Shown here: positions 45,041-54,208 of the stretch, piece by piece
Layout of the letters: each line of letters begins with the position of its first letter
Position numbering within the stretch: position 1 is the first letter of the stretch
From: Streptomyces longispororuber
Lineage (GTDB): Bacteria; Actinomycetota; Actinomycetes; Streptomycetales; Streptomycetaceae
Length of the DNA: 64,000 nucleotides
NCBI RefSeq assembly: GCF_024448165.1
Contig: NZ_JAMOLN010000007.1
Coordinates: 33,554 to 97,553, forward strand
Direction of reading: 5' to 3'
Notes under the pieces: model-generated
Databases searched by the model: none
The model's input: the letters and a program-made list of their open reading frames with translations, nothing else
Told to the model about the DNA's origin: nothing
Translations under genes and position numbers: made by a program

Positions 45041-45541
45041 TCAGCTCTGCTCGAACCGCGCGCGGACGTCGGGGCGGGCGGCGAGCCGGGGCGGATAGCC
45101 CGGGCCCGTCCGCGGCCGGACGGCGTCGGCGGTCAGCGGTTCGCCGCAGCCGGCGCACACCACGGCGGCGTCGCCGACGTGCCCGCACCGGTCGTGCTCG
45201 AAGACGACCGGCGCCCCCTCGTCGCCGGACAGCCAGCGGTTCCCCCACGCGTTCATGGCGGCGAGCACCCCGAAGAAGTCGCGGCCCTTCTCGGTGAGGA
45301 CGTAGTCGTGGCGGACCGGCGCCGTCTCGTAGGCGCGCTTCTCCATCAGCCCCGCGTCGACGAGCCGGCGCAGCCGCTCGGCGAGGGTCGTCCGGGCGAT
45401 GCCGAGCTCCTGCTGGAAGCCGTCGAAGCGGGTGATCCCGTAGAACGCCTCGCGCAGCACGAGCGGTGTCCACCAGTCACCCAGGAGGTCCATGGTGCGG
45501 GCGATGGAGCAGGGCCAGTCGGCAAAGGAAGTACGCCTCAT
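45041..45541 (-). CDS. HxlR-family winged-helix regulator with C-terminal zinc ribbon
   Basis: 166 residues. The start RTSFADWPCSIARTMDLLGDWWTPLVLREAFYG and FDGFQQELGIARTTLAERLRRLVDAGLM are the HxlR domain with its redox-capable N-terminal Cys. An extra C-terminal stretch has RCGHVGDAAVVCAGCGEPL, a CxH...CxxC knuckle. Probably regulates the downstream SRPBCC/LLM genes. Divergent from the MoxR/VWA pair. Confidence 0.88.
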   Translation of the reverse strand: MRRTSFADWPCSIARTMDLLGDWWTPLVLREAFYGITRFDGFQQELGIARTTLAERLRRLVDAGLMEKRAYETAPVRHDYVLTEKGRDFFGVLAAMNAWGNRWLSGDEGAPVVFEHDRCGHVGDAAVVCAGCGEPLTADAVRPRTGPGYPPRLAARPDVRARFEQS

Positions 45542-45697
45542 GCGGTCAGGATACGGACGGAACGCCAGTGGGTCCTCGGACGAGACTCAGCAGACGGCGG
45601 CGTACGTGACGTTCGCCATGAAGGCGCGCGAGCTGTTGTGGACGGCGGCCGGACCTGATCAGCTGGGAATCCGTGACGCACCGCCCTGGAGGCCCCG

Positions 45698-46555
45698 TTG
45701 TTCACTTCCGTGGACGATGTCACCGCACGTCTGGCCGAGACCGGTTACCTGGCCTCGCCCGCGGTGGCGACCACCGTCTTCCTCGCCGCCCGGCTCGGCA
45801 AGCCGCTGCTCGTCGAGGGGCCGGCGGGCGTCGGCAAGACGGAGCTGGCGAAGGCGGTCGCCGCGATCAGTGACGCGCGGCTGATCCGGCTGCAGTGCTA
45901 CGAGGGCGTCGACGAGTCGCGTGCCCTGTACGAGTGGAACCACGCCAAGCAGTTGCTGCGGATCACGGCGGGCCGCGACGAGACGTGGGACCAGACGCGC
46001 ACGGACGTCTTCAGCGAGGAGTTCCTGCTGACCCGGCCCCTGCTGGCCGCGATCCGCGGCGACGACGCGAAGGTCCTGCTCATCGACGAGATGGACAAGG
46101 CCGACGTGGAGGTGGAGGGCCTGCTCCTGGAGGTGCTCTCCGACTTCCAGGTGACGGTCCCCGAGCTGGGCACGATCAGCGCGACCCGCCGCCCGTTCGT
46201 GGTGCTCACCTCCAACGCCAGCCGGGAGCTGTCCGAGGCGCTGCGCCGCCGCTGCCTGTTCCTCCACATCGGCTTCCCCGACGAGGAGTTGGAGCGCCGG
46301 ATCGTCGCCCTGAAGGTGCCGGAGCTCGACGCGGTGCTCGCCGAGTCCCTCGTCCGGGTCGTCGGCGCGCTGCGCGCGATGGACCTGCGCAAGGTGCCGT
46401 CGGTCGCGGAGACGGTCGACTGGGCGCGCACCCTGCTGGCGCTGGGCGCGGACCGGCTCGACGAGGAGGTCGTACGGGCCTCGCTCGGTGTCGTCCTCAA
46501 GCACCAGGAGGACGTCGACAGGGCGGCCGCGAAGCTCGAACTGGGCGCCGTGTGA
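45698..46555 (+). CDS. MoxR-family AAA+ ATPase (CoxD-like)
   Basis: 285 residues from TTG 45698, supported by GGAGG 6 nt upstream. Walker A GPAGVGKTELAKA, Walker B VLLIDEMDKADVEVEGLLLEVLSD, sensor VVLTSNASRELSEALRRRCLF. MoxR ATPases act with VWA proteins as chaperones that insert metals or assemble enzymes; the CoxD/CoxE pair matures CO-dehydrogenase-type molybdoenzymes. The GTG of the VWA gene overlaps its stop. A molybdoenzyme operon lies 11 kb away in this window. Confidence 0.9.
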   Translation: MFTSVDDVTARLAETGYLASPAVATTVFLAARLGKPLLVEGPAGVGKTELAKAVAAISDARLIRLQCYEGVDESRALYEWNHAKQLLRITAGRDETWDQTRTDVFSEEFLLTRPLLAAIRGDDAKVLLIDEMDKADVEVEGLLLEVLSDFQVTVPELGTISATRRPFVVLTSNASRELSEALRRRCLFLHIGFPDEELERRIVALKVPELDAVLAESLVRVVGALRAMDLRKVPSVAETVDWARTLLALGADRLDEEVVRASLGVVLKHQEDVDRAAAKLELGAV

Positions 46556-47916
46556 GCACGACCGGCACGGCCCCTTCGGTCGCGGACCGGGTGACGTCAC
46601 TGGTCAGGGCCCTGCGTGCGCACGGGGTGCGGATCGGCACGGGCGAGAGCGTGGACGCCGCGCAGGCCGTGGCGGCCCTCGGCCTCGACAACCGGGAGCA
46701 CCTGCGCGAGGGCCTGGCCGCCGCGCTCCTGCACGACCAGGGGCAGCGCGCCGTCTTCGACCCGGTCTTCGAGCTGTACTTCCCGCGAAGTGTCGGCGCG
46801 CCGGAGGGGCCGTCCGGTCCCCCGGACCGGGACGGGCTTCGCGAGCGGCTGGCCGAGGCGCTGGCCGCGAACGACCGGGCGGCGCTAGCCCGGCTGGCCG
46901 CCGAGGCCGTCGACGCCTTCGGCGGCTACGACGCGAACGGCTGGTCGTCGCAGCAGACCCTGGACCGGCTGCGCCCGCAGACGCTGCTGGCCGGGATCAT
47001 GGCCGGCATCCGGTCGGGCGGCGGGCAGTCGGGGGCGTTCACCGACCGCATCGAGGCCGACGAGGTCCGGCGCCGCATCGAGGAGTTCCGCGAGCAGGTG
47101 CGCGGCGAGGCGCGGCGGCGGGTCGCGGAGCGGCGCGGCACGGACGAGATCGCCCGCCGGATGCCGGTGCAGACGCCCGACCGCACCCTGTTCCTGTACG
47201 CGGGCAAGGAGCAGCTGGCCGAACTGCGGCGCACGGTCCACCCGTTGGCCCGCAAGCTCGCCACGCGCCTCGCGGCACGCCGACGCCGCGCCTCCCGCGG
47301 CCACATCGACCTGCGCCGCACGCTGCGCGGTTCGCTGTCCACGGGCGGGGTGCCGATGCGTCCGGTGCTGCGCAGACGCCGCCCGGCCCGGCCCGAACTC
47401 GTCCTGCTCTGCGACGTGTCCGGTTCGGTGGCGGGCTTCGCCAACTTCACGATGCTGCTGGTGCAGGCGCTGCACGACCAGTTCAGCAAGATCCGCGTCT
47501 TCGCGTTCGTCAACCGGATCGACGAGGTCACCGATCTCATCGCGCACGGCACCGCCGACCCCGAGGGCCTCGGCGCCCGGATCGCCGCCGAGGCGACGCT
47601 GACCGGCTGGCACGGCAGCAGCGACTACGGCACGGCCCTCGGTGAGTTCGTCGAGCGCTACGAGGCGGCGGTCGGCCCCCGCACCTCGGTGTTCGTCCTC
47701 GGCGACGCCCGCAACAACCAGCAGGACCCGAACCTCCCGGCGCTGCGCCGCGTCGCCCGCACCGCCCGCCGCGTCCACTGGCTCAATCCGGAGCCCCGCT
47801 CCCAGTGGGACACGGGCGACTCGGCGGCCGGGGTGTACGGCGACGTCGTCGACATGTACGAGTGCCGCAACGCGCGGCAACTGAGCGCTCTGGTGGGGCG
47901 GTTGCTGCCGGTGTAG
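46552..47916 (+). CDS. VWA-domain protein (CoxE-like)
   Basis: 454 residues from GTG 46552, 4-nt overlap with the MoxR gene. An N-terminal helical region with charged middle (EEFREQVRGEARRRVAERRG) and an Arg-rich stretch precede the VWA domain. The domain shows the MIDAS site LLCDVSGSVAGF (DxSxS), a Thr/Asp at the DYGTAL segment, and ends with GDVVDMYECRNARQLSALVGRLLP, typical of CoxE. Partner of the MoxR ATPase in enzyme maturation. Followed by a short hairpin. Confidence 0.9.
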   Translation: MSTTGTAPSVADRVTSLVRALRAHGVRIGTGESVDAAQAVAALGLDNREHLREGLAAALLHDQGQRAVFDPVFELYFPRSVGAPEGPSGPPDRDGLRERLAEALAANDRAALARLAAEAVDAFGGYDANGWSSQQTLDRLRPQTLLAGIMAGIRSGGGQSGAFTDRIEADEVRRRIEEFREQVRGEARRRVAERRGTDEIARRMPVQTPDRTLFLYAGKEQLAELRRTVHPLARKLATRLAARRRRASRGHIDLRRTLRGSLSTGGVPMRPVLRRRRPARPELVLLCDVSGSVAGFANFTMLLVQALHDQFSKIRVFAFVNRIDEVTDLIAHGTADPEGLGARIAAEATLTGWHGSSDYGTALGEFVERYEAAVGPRTSVFVLGDARNNQQDPNLPALRRVARTARRVHWLNPEPRSQWDTGDSAAGVYGDVVDMYECRNARQLSALVGRLLPV

Positions 47917-47930
47917 GGACGTGCCCGAGA

Positions 47931-47946
47931 CCGGCCCTAAGGCCGG
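47931..47946. terminator. Hairpin shared by convergent VWA and phosphotransferase genes
   Basis: CCGGCC-CTAA-GGCCGG (47931-47946), exact 6-bp stem with 4-nt loop; its loop contains the stop codon of the phosphotransferase gene on the minus strand. Confidence 0.55.
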
Positions 47947-48977
47947 ACCAGGGGCAGCGGTCGCAGGTCGGGCCACCGGGTGAGCATGTTCCGGCGGACG
48001 GCGTCGGCGAGGTGTCCGAACCCCTGGAGGTCGCCGGCCGCGCCGGTCATCCGGCTGACGACGCCGAGCCGGTGGGCGAGGCGCTGGCGGGCCGTGGCCG
48101 TGCCCCACGTCCAGTCCCGGTCCACGGCTCTTGCCAGGTGGTCGGTGGTTCCGCGCAGGGCGCGCTCGACGAGGGCGTCACCGCGCAGCAGCCAGCCCGC
48201 GCACACGTCGCCGAGGTCCTGCGGCACCTCGGTGCCCGTGGCGTCGCGCCAGGTCGTGCGGTAGGCGGCCTCCGCCGCGTCGAGCAGGGGCCGCGGCGGG
48301 GCGGTGGAGCACCAGCAGGTGGGGAAGCCGATGCGCAGATAGGCGAGTTCCACGAGGCCGTTGCCGAGTGAAGCCTGCTCGAAGTCGATGAACCGGACGC
48401 CACGGCCGGTGTGCAGGTCGTTGCCGGGGCACGGGTCGCCGTGCAGCAGCGCGTGCCCCGGCAGGTCGCTCAACCTCCCGACCAGGTCCTCCAGTTCGGC
48501 CCGCACGCCGGGCGGGGCCGGGACGCCGAGCGTCGCGGCGAACCGGAGGAAGGCGTCGACGTCGCTCTCGCCCGGTCCGGTCCAGGCGGGCAGTTTCCCC
48601 GCCACGACGTCCGCGTCGGCGTCGGACGTGCACGCGTGCAGGCGGGCCAGTGCCGTGGCGTAGTCGATCACCCAGTCCTCGCGGGGCGTGCCCTCGTCCA
48701 GGCGTTCCAGGACGAGGATCCGGTCCGCCGGGTCGGCGCCGAGCAGGGCGGGCACCACGGCGGGCCGGACCCGCGAGGCGAGCCGCAGGGCGGTCTCCTC
48801 GCGGGCGTACCGTTCGTCGGCCTCCGGACCTTCGACCAGCTGCTTGACGACCACGGGCGTGCCGGACACCTCGGCCCGCCACACCCGTGACCGTGGACTG
48901 CTGGCCATGCGCCGCGCCCGCCGGGGCTCACCGAGCCCGGCCCGCAACTTCTCCCCGAAACGTGGTCCCTGAGTCAT
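47937..48977 (-). CDS. Aminoglycoside/choline-kinase-like phosphotransferase family protein
   Basis: 346 residues. Protein-kinase-like fold: VSGTPVVVKQLVEG (ATP Lys), catalytic loop LLHGDPCPGNDLH (HxDxxxxN) and metal Asp in VRFIDFEQASLG. Many such proteins in Streptomyces do not modify aminoglycosides, and this one has no recognisable resistance-specific feature. It starts 10 nt after the chitinase stop, same strand, without obvious functional link. Confidence 0.85.
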   Translation of the reverse strand: MTQGPRFGEKLRAGLGEPRRARRMASSPRSRVWRAEVSGTPVVVKQLVEGPEADERYAREETALRLASRVRPAVVPALLGADPADRILVLERLDEGTPREDWVIDYATALARLHACTSDADADVVAGKLPAWTGPGESDVDAFLRFAATLGVPAPPGVRAELEDLVGRLSDLPGHALLHGDPCPGNDLHTGRGVRFIDFEQASLGNGLVELAYLRIGFPTCWCSTAPPRPLLDAAEAAYRTTWRDATGTEVPQDLGDVCAGWLLRGDALVERALRGTTDHLARAVDRDWTWGTATARQRLAHRLGVVSRMTGAAGDLQGFGHLADAVRRNMLTRWPDLRPLPLVRP

Positions 48978-48987
48978 GGGGTCATGT

Positions 48988-50073
48988 TCACCGAGATGCC
49001 GCCGGAGCGCCTGCCGTCCGCTGGAACAGCCCCTTCACGTTGTCCCCGAACGTCCATCCCTTCGAGCCGTCCCAGTTGATCGACCAGGTCATCAGGCCCT
49101 TCAGCGCACCCCCGTACGTGTTCCAGGCCTGCGCGACCTGGCTGGGGGTCATGTGGCCGCCGCCCGCACCCGGTTGGGCGGGCAGCCCGGGCACCTGCTT
49201 GTCGTAGGGGACCTTGATGGTGGTGCCCTGGACGACCAGGCCCTTGTTCAGGCAGTCCGTCTGGGCCGTGAAGCCCTCGACGGTGCCGGCGGAGTAGGAG
49301 TCGCCGGAGCAGCCGTACATGCTGCCGTTGTAGTACTGCATGTTGAGCCACCACAGGCGGCCGTTGTCGGCGTACTTCTTGATGACGGGGAGGTAGGCGC
49401 CCCAGATGGAGCCGTACGTGATGCTGCCGCCGGTGACGTAGGCCGTCTCGGGCGCCATCGTCAGGCCGAACCCGGCGGGCATCTGCGCGAGGATGCCGTC
49501 GATGATGCGGATCAGGTTGGCCTGCGACGCGGAGAGCTGGGTGATGGAGCCGCTGCCCGTGAGACCGGTCTCGATGTCGATGTCGATGCCGTCGAAGTTG
49601 TACTTCTTCAGGATCGGGACGATCGTCTCGACGAAGTGGTCCGCGACGGCCGTGGAGTTGAGGTCGATGCCGGCCGCGGCACCGCCGATGGACATCAGGA
49701 TCGTCGCGCCCGCGGCCTTGGCCTGGCACATCTCCGCGGGCGTGGCCACCTTCACGTTCGCGTCCATGCCGTCCTCCCACAGCGCGGTGCCGTCGGAGCG
49801 GATGACGGGGAAGGCGGCGTTGATCACGTTGTAGCCGTGCTGCGGGAGTTCGGGATTGGTGATCGGGGTCCAGCCGAAGGGCGGGTGGACCCCGTTGGTG
49901 GCGCCGTCCCAGTTCTCCCAGTAGCCCTGGAGGACCTTTCCGGACGGTCTCGGCTTGGTGGCGCAGGTGTCCGCGGCCGGGGCGGTGGGGGCCGCGACCA
50001 GGACGGAGGCGAGGGCGGCGGCTGCCGCGAGGGCTGCGCCGAGGAGACGGGGCGTACGACGGCGACCGGGCAT
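48988..50073 (-). CDS. Secreted GH18 chitinase
   Basis: 361 residues. Signal peptide RRRTPRLLGAALAAAAAL...APTAPAA-DT. Single GH18 domain: KVLQGYWENWDG start, SIGGAAAG, catalytic FDGIDIDIE (DxxDxDxE, acid Glu ~168), MAPETAYV, and LMTWSINWDGS as the substrate-floor Trp strand. No carbohydrate-binding module, so compact compared with ChiC/ChiA types. ATG with GGGAGG upstream. The promoter carries the direct-repeat elements seen in Streptomyces chitinase genes, so chitin induction and DasR control are expected. Confidence 0.95.
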   Translation of the reverse strand: MPGRRRTPRLLGAALAAAAALASVLVAAPTAPAADTCATKPRPSGKVLQGYWENWDGATNGVHPPFGWTPITNPELPQHGYNVINAAFPVIRSDGTALWEDGMDANVKVATPAEMCQAKAAGATILMSIGGAAAGIDLNSTAVADHFVETIVPILKKYNFDGIDIDIETGLTGSGSITQLSASQANLIRIIDGILAQMPAGFGLTMAPETAYVTGGSITYGSIWGAYLPVIKKYADNGRLWWLNMQYYNGSMYGCSGDSYSAGTVEGFTAQTDCLNKGLVVQGTTIKVPYDKQVPGLPAQPGAGGGHMTPSQVAQAWNTYGGALKGLMTWSINWDGSKGWTFGDNVKGLFQRTAGAPAASR

Positions 50074-50124
50074 GGGGCCTCCCGCATGAGTGCCGGACGA
50101 GTGGGGGTGTCGTGAGCATGTCGC

Positions 50125-50166
50125 ACGGTAGAGAGGTCCAGACCTTTCGTCAATGGGTCTGTACCA
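50125..50166 (-). promoter_or_regulatory. Chitinase promoter with paired DasR-type repeats
   Basis: On the minus strand TTGACG (50148-50153), 17-nt spacer, TACCGT (50125-50130). AGGTCCAGACCT (50134-50145) lies in the spacer and the related GGGTCTGTACCA (50155-50166) just upstream, 9 nt apart. Both match the 12-bp repeat/dre element (consensus around TGGTCTAGACCA) of chitinase genes. Confidence 0.85.
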
Positions 50167-50349
50167 ATGGGGAGTCGGCGGGGGACGGTCTCGGGAGCCG
50201 TTCGGTTTCCTGGGCGCAACGCGGGTGAAACAGCGCCTTCCTACCGTCGCCCTCACACCGGTCATGGCTGCAACGGCCGGTGCGCGGCCGTCCGTTCACC
50301 GGGTCCGGCGCTAACCAGCCGTCTTCCGCCTAGCTTTCAGGGAGGAACG

Positions 50350-51675
50350 ATGGCTGTCGCCGCGCATGCCGTCACGCCCGCACAGGCCCCGCATCCCGTC
50401 GACGTCCGGCCGCCGCTGCGTCGCCTGGTGCCGCTGAGTCTGCAGCATCTGCTCGTCGCGTACGCGGGGATGGCGACGATGCCGCTCCTCGTGGGCACCG
50501 CGCTGCACCTTCCCGAGGACCGGATACGGCTGCTCATCAGCGCCAATCTGCTGGTCAGCGGGCTTGCCACGCTGTTGCAGTCGCTGGGCGTCAAGTGGTT
50601 CGGGGCCCGGCTGCCGATCGTGATGGGGTCCACGTTCACCGCGATCACCCCCGCCGTGCTGATCGGCGAGGAGCACGGGCTCGCCGCCGTGTTCGGGGCC
50701 ACGATCGTGTCGGGCCTGGTGACCGTGGCCGTGGCGCCGTGGTTCGGACGGTGTCTGCATCTGTTTCCGCCGCTGGTCACGGGGACCGTCATCGCCGTCA
50801 TCGGGTTCTCGCTCGTGCCGTCCGCGGCGGGGCTCGTCACGGGCGGGGGCGGCGGTGGGCGCGGGCTCGCCCTGGCCGCCGTGACCGTGCTGCTCGTGGT
50901 GATCGTGGAGCGGCTCGCGCCGCCCGCCATCGGCCGGTTCTCGGTACTCGTCGCCATGGCAGCGGGGACGGTGCTCGCCGTGCCCCTCGGCCTGTTCGAC
51001 GGCTCGGGGGTGGCGGACGCGGCCCCCGTGTCGCTGCCGCACCCGACCGCCTTCGGGGCGCCCGTCTTCCTGGTCCCGGCGATCGCCGCGATGCTCGTCG
51101 TGCAGCTCGTGAACATGGTCGAGTCCGTCGGCGACACCCTCGCGGTCGGCCAGATCGTGGAGCGGGGCGACGACGCACCCACCGTCGTACGGGCGCTGCG
51201 CGCGGACGGTGCGGCCACCGTGGTGTCGGGCGCTCTCGCCTCGTTCCCCATCGTGACCTTCGGGCAGTCCGTCGGGCTGGTCAGTGTGACCCGGGTGAGG
51301 AGCCGTCACGTCGTCGCCCTGTCGGGGGCGTTGATGGTCCTGCTGGCCTTCGTTCCCGTGCTCGGCGCGGCCGTCGCCGCCGTGCCGGGACCGGTGCTCG
51401 GCGGGGTGTCGCTCGTCATGTTCGGCACGGTCGGCGCGGTGGGCCTGCGCATCCTGGCCCGCGCCGACCTCACCGACGCGCGGAACCTGCTGACCGTCGC
51501 GCTCGCCTTCGGGCTCGGCCTGATCCCCGTCGGCGCCCCGGAGTTCTACGCGCCGCTCCCCGCCGCCGCCCGCACCGTCCTGGACAGCGGCATCGCCGTC
51601 ACCGGGATCGTCGCCTTCGCTCTGAACCTGCTGTTCCACCACACGCCCCGCCTCCGGAAGGAACCGGTCCGATGA
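50350..51675 (+). CDS. NCS2-family nucleobase:cation symporter
   Basis: 441 residues, 14-TM UraA/UapA fold. LVPLSLQHLLVAYAGMATMPLLVG is the TM1 signature with QH motif; MVESVGDTLAVGQIVERGDD is the substrate-binding TM8 Glu region; FGQSVGLVSVTRVRSRHVVALSGA is the NCS2 TM10 signature. Substrate by family: xanthine, uric acid or uracil. AGGGAGGAACG precedes ATG 50350. It overlaps the amidohydrolase gene by 4 nt, indicating import and deamination of one nucleobase-like compound. Confidence 0.92.
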   Translation: MAVAAHAVTPAQAPHPVDVRPPLRRLVPLSLQHLLVAYAGMATMPLLVGTALHLPEDRIRLLISANLLVSGLATLLQSLGVKWFGARLPIVMGSTFTAITPAVLIGEEHGLAAVFGATIVSGLVTVAVAPWFGRCLHLFPPLVTGTVIAVIGFSLVPSAAGLVTGGGGGGRGLALAAVTVLLVVIVERLAPPAIGRFSVLVAMAAGTVLAVPLGLFDGSGVADAAPVSLPHPTAFGAPVFLVPAIAAMLVVQLVNMVESVGDTLAVGQIVERGDDAPTVVRALRADGAATVVSGALASFPIVTFGQSVGLVSVTRVRSRHVVALSGALMVLLAFVPVLGAAVAAVPGPVLGGVSLVMFGTVGAVGLRILARADLTDARNLLTVALAFGLGLIPVGAPEFYAPLPAAARTVLDSGIAVTGIVAFALNLLFHHTPRLRKEPVR

Positions 51676-52988
51676 CGCCCGACACGATCACCGACGTCAC
51701 CGTGTACAGCGAAGGCGCGTGGCATGCCGGGACCGACGTCCATCTCGTCGACGGCCGCGTCCACGCGCTCGTACCGAAGGGTGAACTCCCCCACGGCAAC
51801 CGGGTCTTGGACGGCGCGGGCGGGCATCTCACACCCGGTCTCGTGAACACGCACACCCATCTCTTCCAGGCGGGTCTGCGCGGCATCGGCGAGGGACTGC
51901 CGTTGCTGGCGTGGCTGAGTGCCGTCGGCGAGGAGGCGGTCGCGCTCACCCCGGAGCGGGCCTACGCGACAGCGGCCGCCGCGGCGGCCGAGGCGTTGCG
52001 CAGCGGGACGACGACGCTCGTCGAGCACATGTGGCCGCACCCGTCGCCGGAGGTGCACGACGCCGTGCTGCGGGCGCTGCGCGACAGCGGTGTGCGGGCG
52101 GTGCTCTGCCGGGGTGTCGCCGACCGTGCCGACCGCAGCCGCAGGTGGGGCTTCGACCCGCGTCTGATGCAGCCGCTGGAGGAAGCGCTGGCGCACACGG
52201 ACGAGCTGATCGCCGCCACGCGCGGCAGCCGGGTGGAGGTCGGTGTCGCGGTGCCCAATCCCCGGTGCCTCACGCCGGACGGGATGGCGACCGTGCGCGC
52301 GTACGCCGAGGAGCGTGGGCTCCCCGTCTCCCTGCACCTGTTGGAGACCACGACCGACGACGTGATGTGCCGCGAGCACGCGGGCGTGGGCGCCGTGGAC
52401 TATCTGGAGCGGGCCGGATTCCTGTGGGAGCGGCTGCTGGCGGTGCACTGTGTGGAGCTGGACGCGGCGGGGCGGGCGACGCTCGCCGGGCACGGGGTCG
52501 GGGTCTCGTACAACCCGCTGAGCAACATGCGGCTCGGCAGCGGGATCGCCCCGGTGCCTGACCTGCTGGACGCCGGGCTGCGGGTCGGGCTCGGGGTCGA
52601 CGGCGCCGCCAGCAACGACACCCAGGACATGCTGGAGGCGCTGCGCATCGGCGCGTACCTGCAGCGGGCGGCGCGCCGCAAGGCCGATCTGTTCGGATTC
52701 CCGGAGATGTTCGCGATGGCGGCGAACGGCGCGAACCGGGTCCTCGGTCTGGAGGAGCGGCCGGACGGTGTACGGGCCGGTATGCAGGCGGATCTGGTGC
52801 TGCACCGCTTCGACCGGGACTACGCGTGCCTCCCCGTACGTGATCCCGGCGCGACGCTGCTGACCGTCGGGAGCGGCCGTACCGTGGCCGCGGTGCTGGT
52901 CGGCGGCGAGGTCCTGGTCCGGGACGGCGAGCACGTCCGGCTGCCGTCCCGGGAACTGGCGGCCGGCCTGGGCTTTACGGCCGCGTAA
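51672..52988 (+). CDS. Amidohydrolase-superfamily deaminase (TrzN/guanine-deaminase-like)
   Basis: 438 residues. TPGLVNTHTHLFQAGLRG gives the HxH metal ligands, SLHLLETTTDD and LAVHCVELDAAG further metal His residues, and GLGVDGAASNDTQDMLEALRIGAYL the conserved Asp with SNDTQDM, typical of subtype III aminohydrolases (8-oxoguanine, guanine or S-adenosylhomocysteine/atrazine-type deaminases). ATG overlaps the permease stop. The substrate is probably a purine or oxidised purine; exact identity open. Confidence 0.88.
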   Translation: MTPDTITDVTVYSEGAWHAGTDVHLVDGRVHALVPKGELPHGNRVLDGAGGHLTPGLVNTHTHLFQAGLRGIGEGLPLLAWLSAVGEEAVALTPERAYATAAAAAAEALRSGTTTLVEHMWPHPSPEVHDAVLRALRDSGVRAVLCRGVADRADRSRRWGFDPRLMQPLEEALAHTDELIAATRGSRVEVGVAVPNPRCLTPDGMATVRAYAEERGLPVSLHLLETTTDDVMCREHAGVGAVDYLERAGFLWERLLAVHCVELDAAGRATLAGHGVGVSYNPLSNMRLGSGIAPVPDLLDAGLRVGLGVDGAASNDTQDMLEALRIGAYLQRAARRKADLFGFPEMFAMAANGANRVLGLEERPDGVRAGMQADLVLHRFDRDYACLPVRDPGATLLTVGSGRTVAAVLVGGEVLVRDGEHVRLPSRELAAGLGFTAA

Positions 52989-53040
52989 CACCATGGGCCC
53001 CGGCGGAAACACACGGCGGGCAGGCTGAGCGCATCGCGTG

Positions 53041-53137
53041 CGGGCCCCGCAGGAAGCGGGGTCCGCGCCAGCCCACGGCGCCGGGCCCGTCAAGGGGCCC
53101 GCCGTGACCGTGCCCGCGGACCTCTGAGCGTCCGCGG
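53041..53137 (+). terminator. Cluster of GC hairpins between amidohydrolase and oxygenase genes
   Basis: CGGGCCCCGC/GCGGGGTCCG (53041-53050, 53056-53065) forms a stem with one mismatch. CCGCGGAC/GTCCGCGG (53114-53121, 53130-53137) is a perfect 8-bp stem. They may terminate the first transcript or form a structured leader for the oxygenase gene. Confidence 0.5.
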
Positions 53138-53202
53138 TGGGGATCGCAGGGGCGGTGACTGCGTCCTGTCCACCACGATCGCTTCGAGGAGCGACAGCCG
53201 CG

Positions 53203-54195
53203 ATGACCGACACCGACATCACGTACGGGCTTGCCGAGCTCGACAAGGAGACCCGCATGGGCGGGGCCGGGACGGAGACCTCCGCCCGGGAGATCCGCCG
53301 GATCGACCTCACCGACTTCGCGGCCCGCAGGGCCGAGATCACCGAGGAGCTGTGGGCAGCCGCCACGGACATCGGCTTCTTCCAGCTCGTCAACCACGGC
53401 ATCGAACGCCCCGTCGTGGACGGGGCGTTCACCGACGCGCAGCGGTTCTTCGCGCTGCCCGAGGAGATCAAGGCGCGGCACGGACTGAAGAAGGGCCTCA
53501 ACTCCGGGTGGGAGTCGATGACCCAGGTCCGTCCGTCGATCGGAACTCCCGACCAGAAGGAGTCGTACCAGCTGACGCGGCCGCACATGGACGGGCTGTG
53601 GCCCGACGACGCGCTCCCCGGCTTCCGGGAACGCACGCTCGCGTTCGAGGCGCGGTGCCGGGAGCTGGCCATGCGCGTGCTCGGCTGCTTCGCCGACCGG
53701 CTGGGGCTGCCCGACGGGTTCTTCGCGCGGGCCCACGACCCGGCGAGCGACCAGTACCAGTCGACACTGCGGATGCTGCACTACTTCGCCGTGCCCGAGG
53801 ACGCCGAGATCCCCGCGGACGTGTGGCGGGCCGGGGCGCACACCGACTTCGACTGTCTGACGCTGCTGTTCCAGCGGGACGGGCAGGGCGGCCTGCAGGT
53901 GTGCCCCGGCAAGGAGGCCGAGGCGCAGGAGTGGACGCCGGTCGAACCCGCCGACGACGTCATCACGTGCAACATCGGGGACATGCTCATGCGGTGGAGC
54001 GACGACCGGCTGCCGTCGAACTTCCACCGGGTCAGGTCCCCGGGTCCGGACGACGACCGGTCGGCGCGCCACAGCATCGCGTTCTTCGCGCAGGCCGACC
54101 GTGACGTGGTGATCGAGGGGCCCGCGGGCCGCTATCCGCCGATCACCGCCGCCGACTACATCCAGCAGCGGATCGCCGCCAACTTCGCGCGCTAG
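53203..54195 (+). CDS. 2-oxoglutarate/Fe(II) dioxygenase, isopenicillin-N-synthase-like
   Basis: 330 residues. N-terminal DIOX_N domain (ATDIGFFQLVNHGIE). Double-stranded beta helix with iron ligands in GAHTDFDCLTLL (His213, Asp215) and SNFHRV (His275), and the 2-oxoglutarate RxS in SARHSIAFF (Arg289-Ser291). The whole facial triad is present, so an active enzyme is expected. ATG 53203 follows CGAGGAGCG. Positioned between an NCS2 permease/deaminase pair and a second NCS2 permease. The same subfamily contains thymine-7-hydroxylase, so a nucleobase is a reasonable substrate guess. Confidence 0.9.
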   Translation: MTDTDITYGLAELDKETRMGGAGTETSAREIRRIDLTDFAARRAEITEELWAAATDIGFFQLVNHGIERPVVDGAFTDAQRFFALPEEIKARHGLKKGLNSGWESMTQVRPSIGTPDQKESYQLTRPHMDGLWPDDALPGFRERTLAFEARCRELAMRVLGCFADRLGLPDGFFARAHDPASDQYQSTLRMLHYFAVPEDAEIPADVWRAGAHTDFDCLTLLFQRDGQGGLQVCPGKEAEAQEWTPVEPADDVITCNIGDMLMRWSDDRLPSNFHRVRSPGPDDDRSARHSIAFFAQADRDVVIEGPAGRYPPITAADYIQQRIAANFAR

Positions 54196-54208
54196 AAAGG
54201 TGGCCGAC

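Noticed and set aside
47937..48977. Antibiotic resistance (aminoglycoside phosphotransferase)
   Set aside because: Fold matches, but this family is broad and no resistance-type context or specific motif is present.
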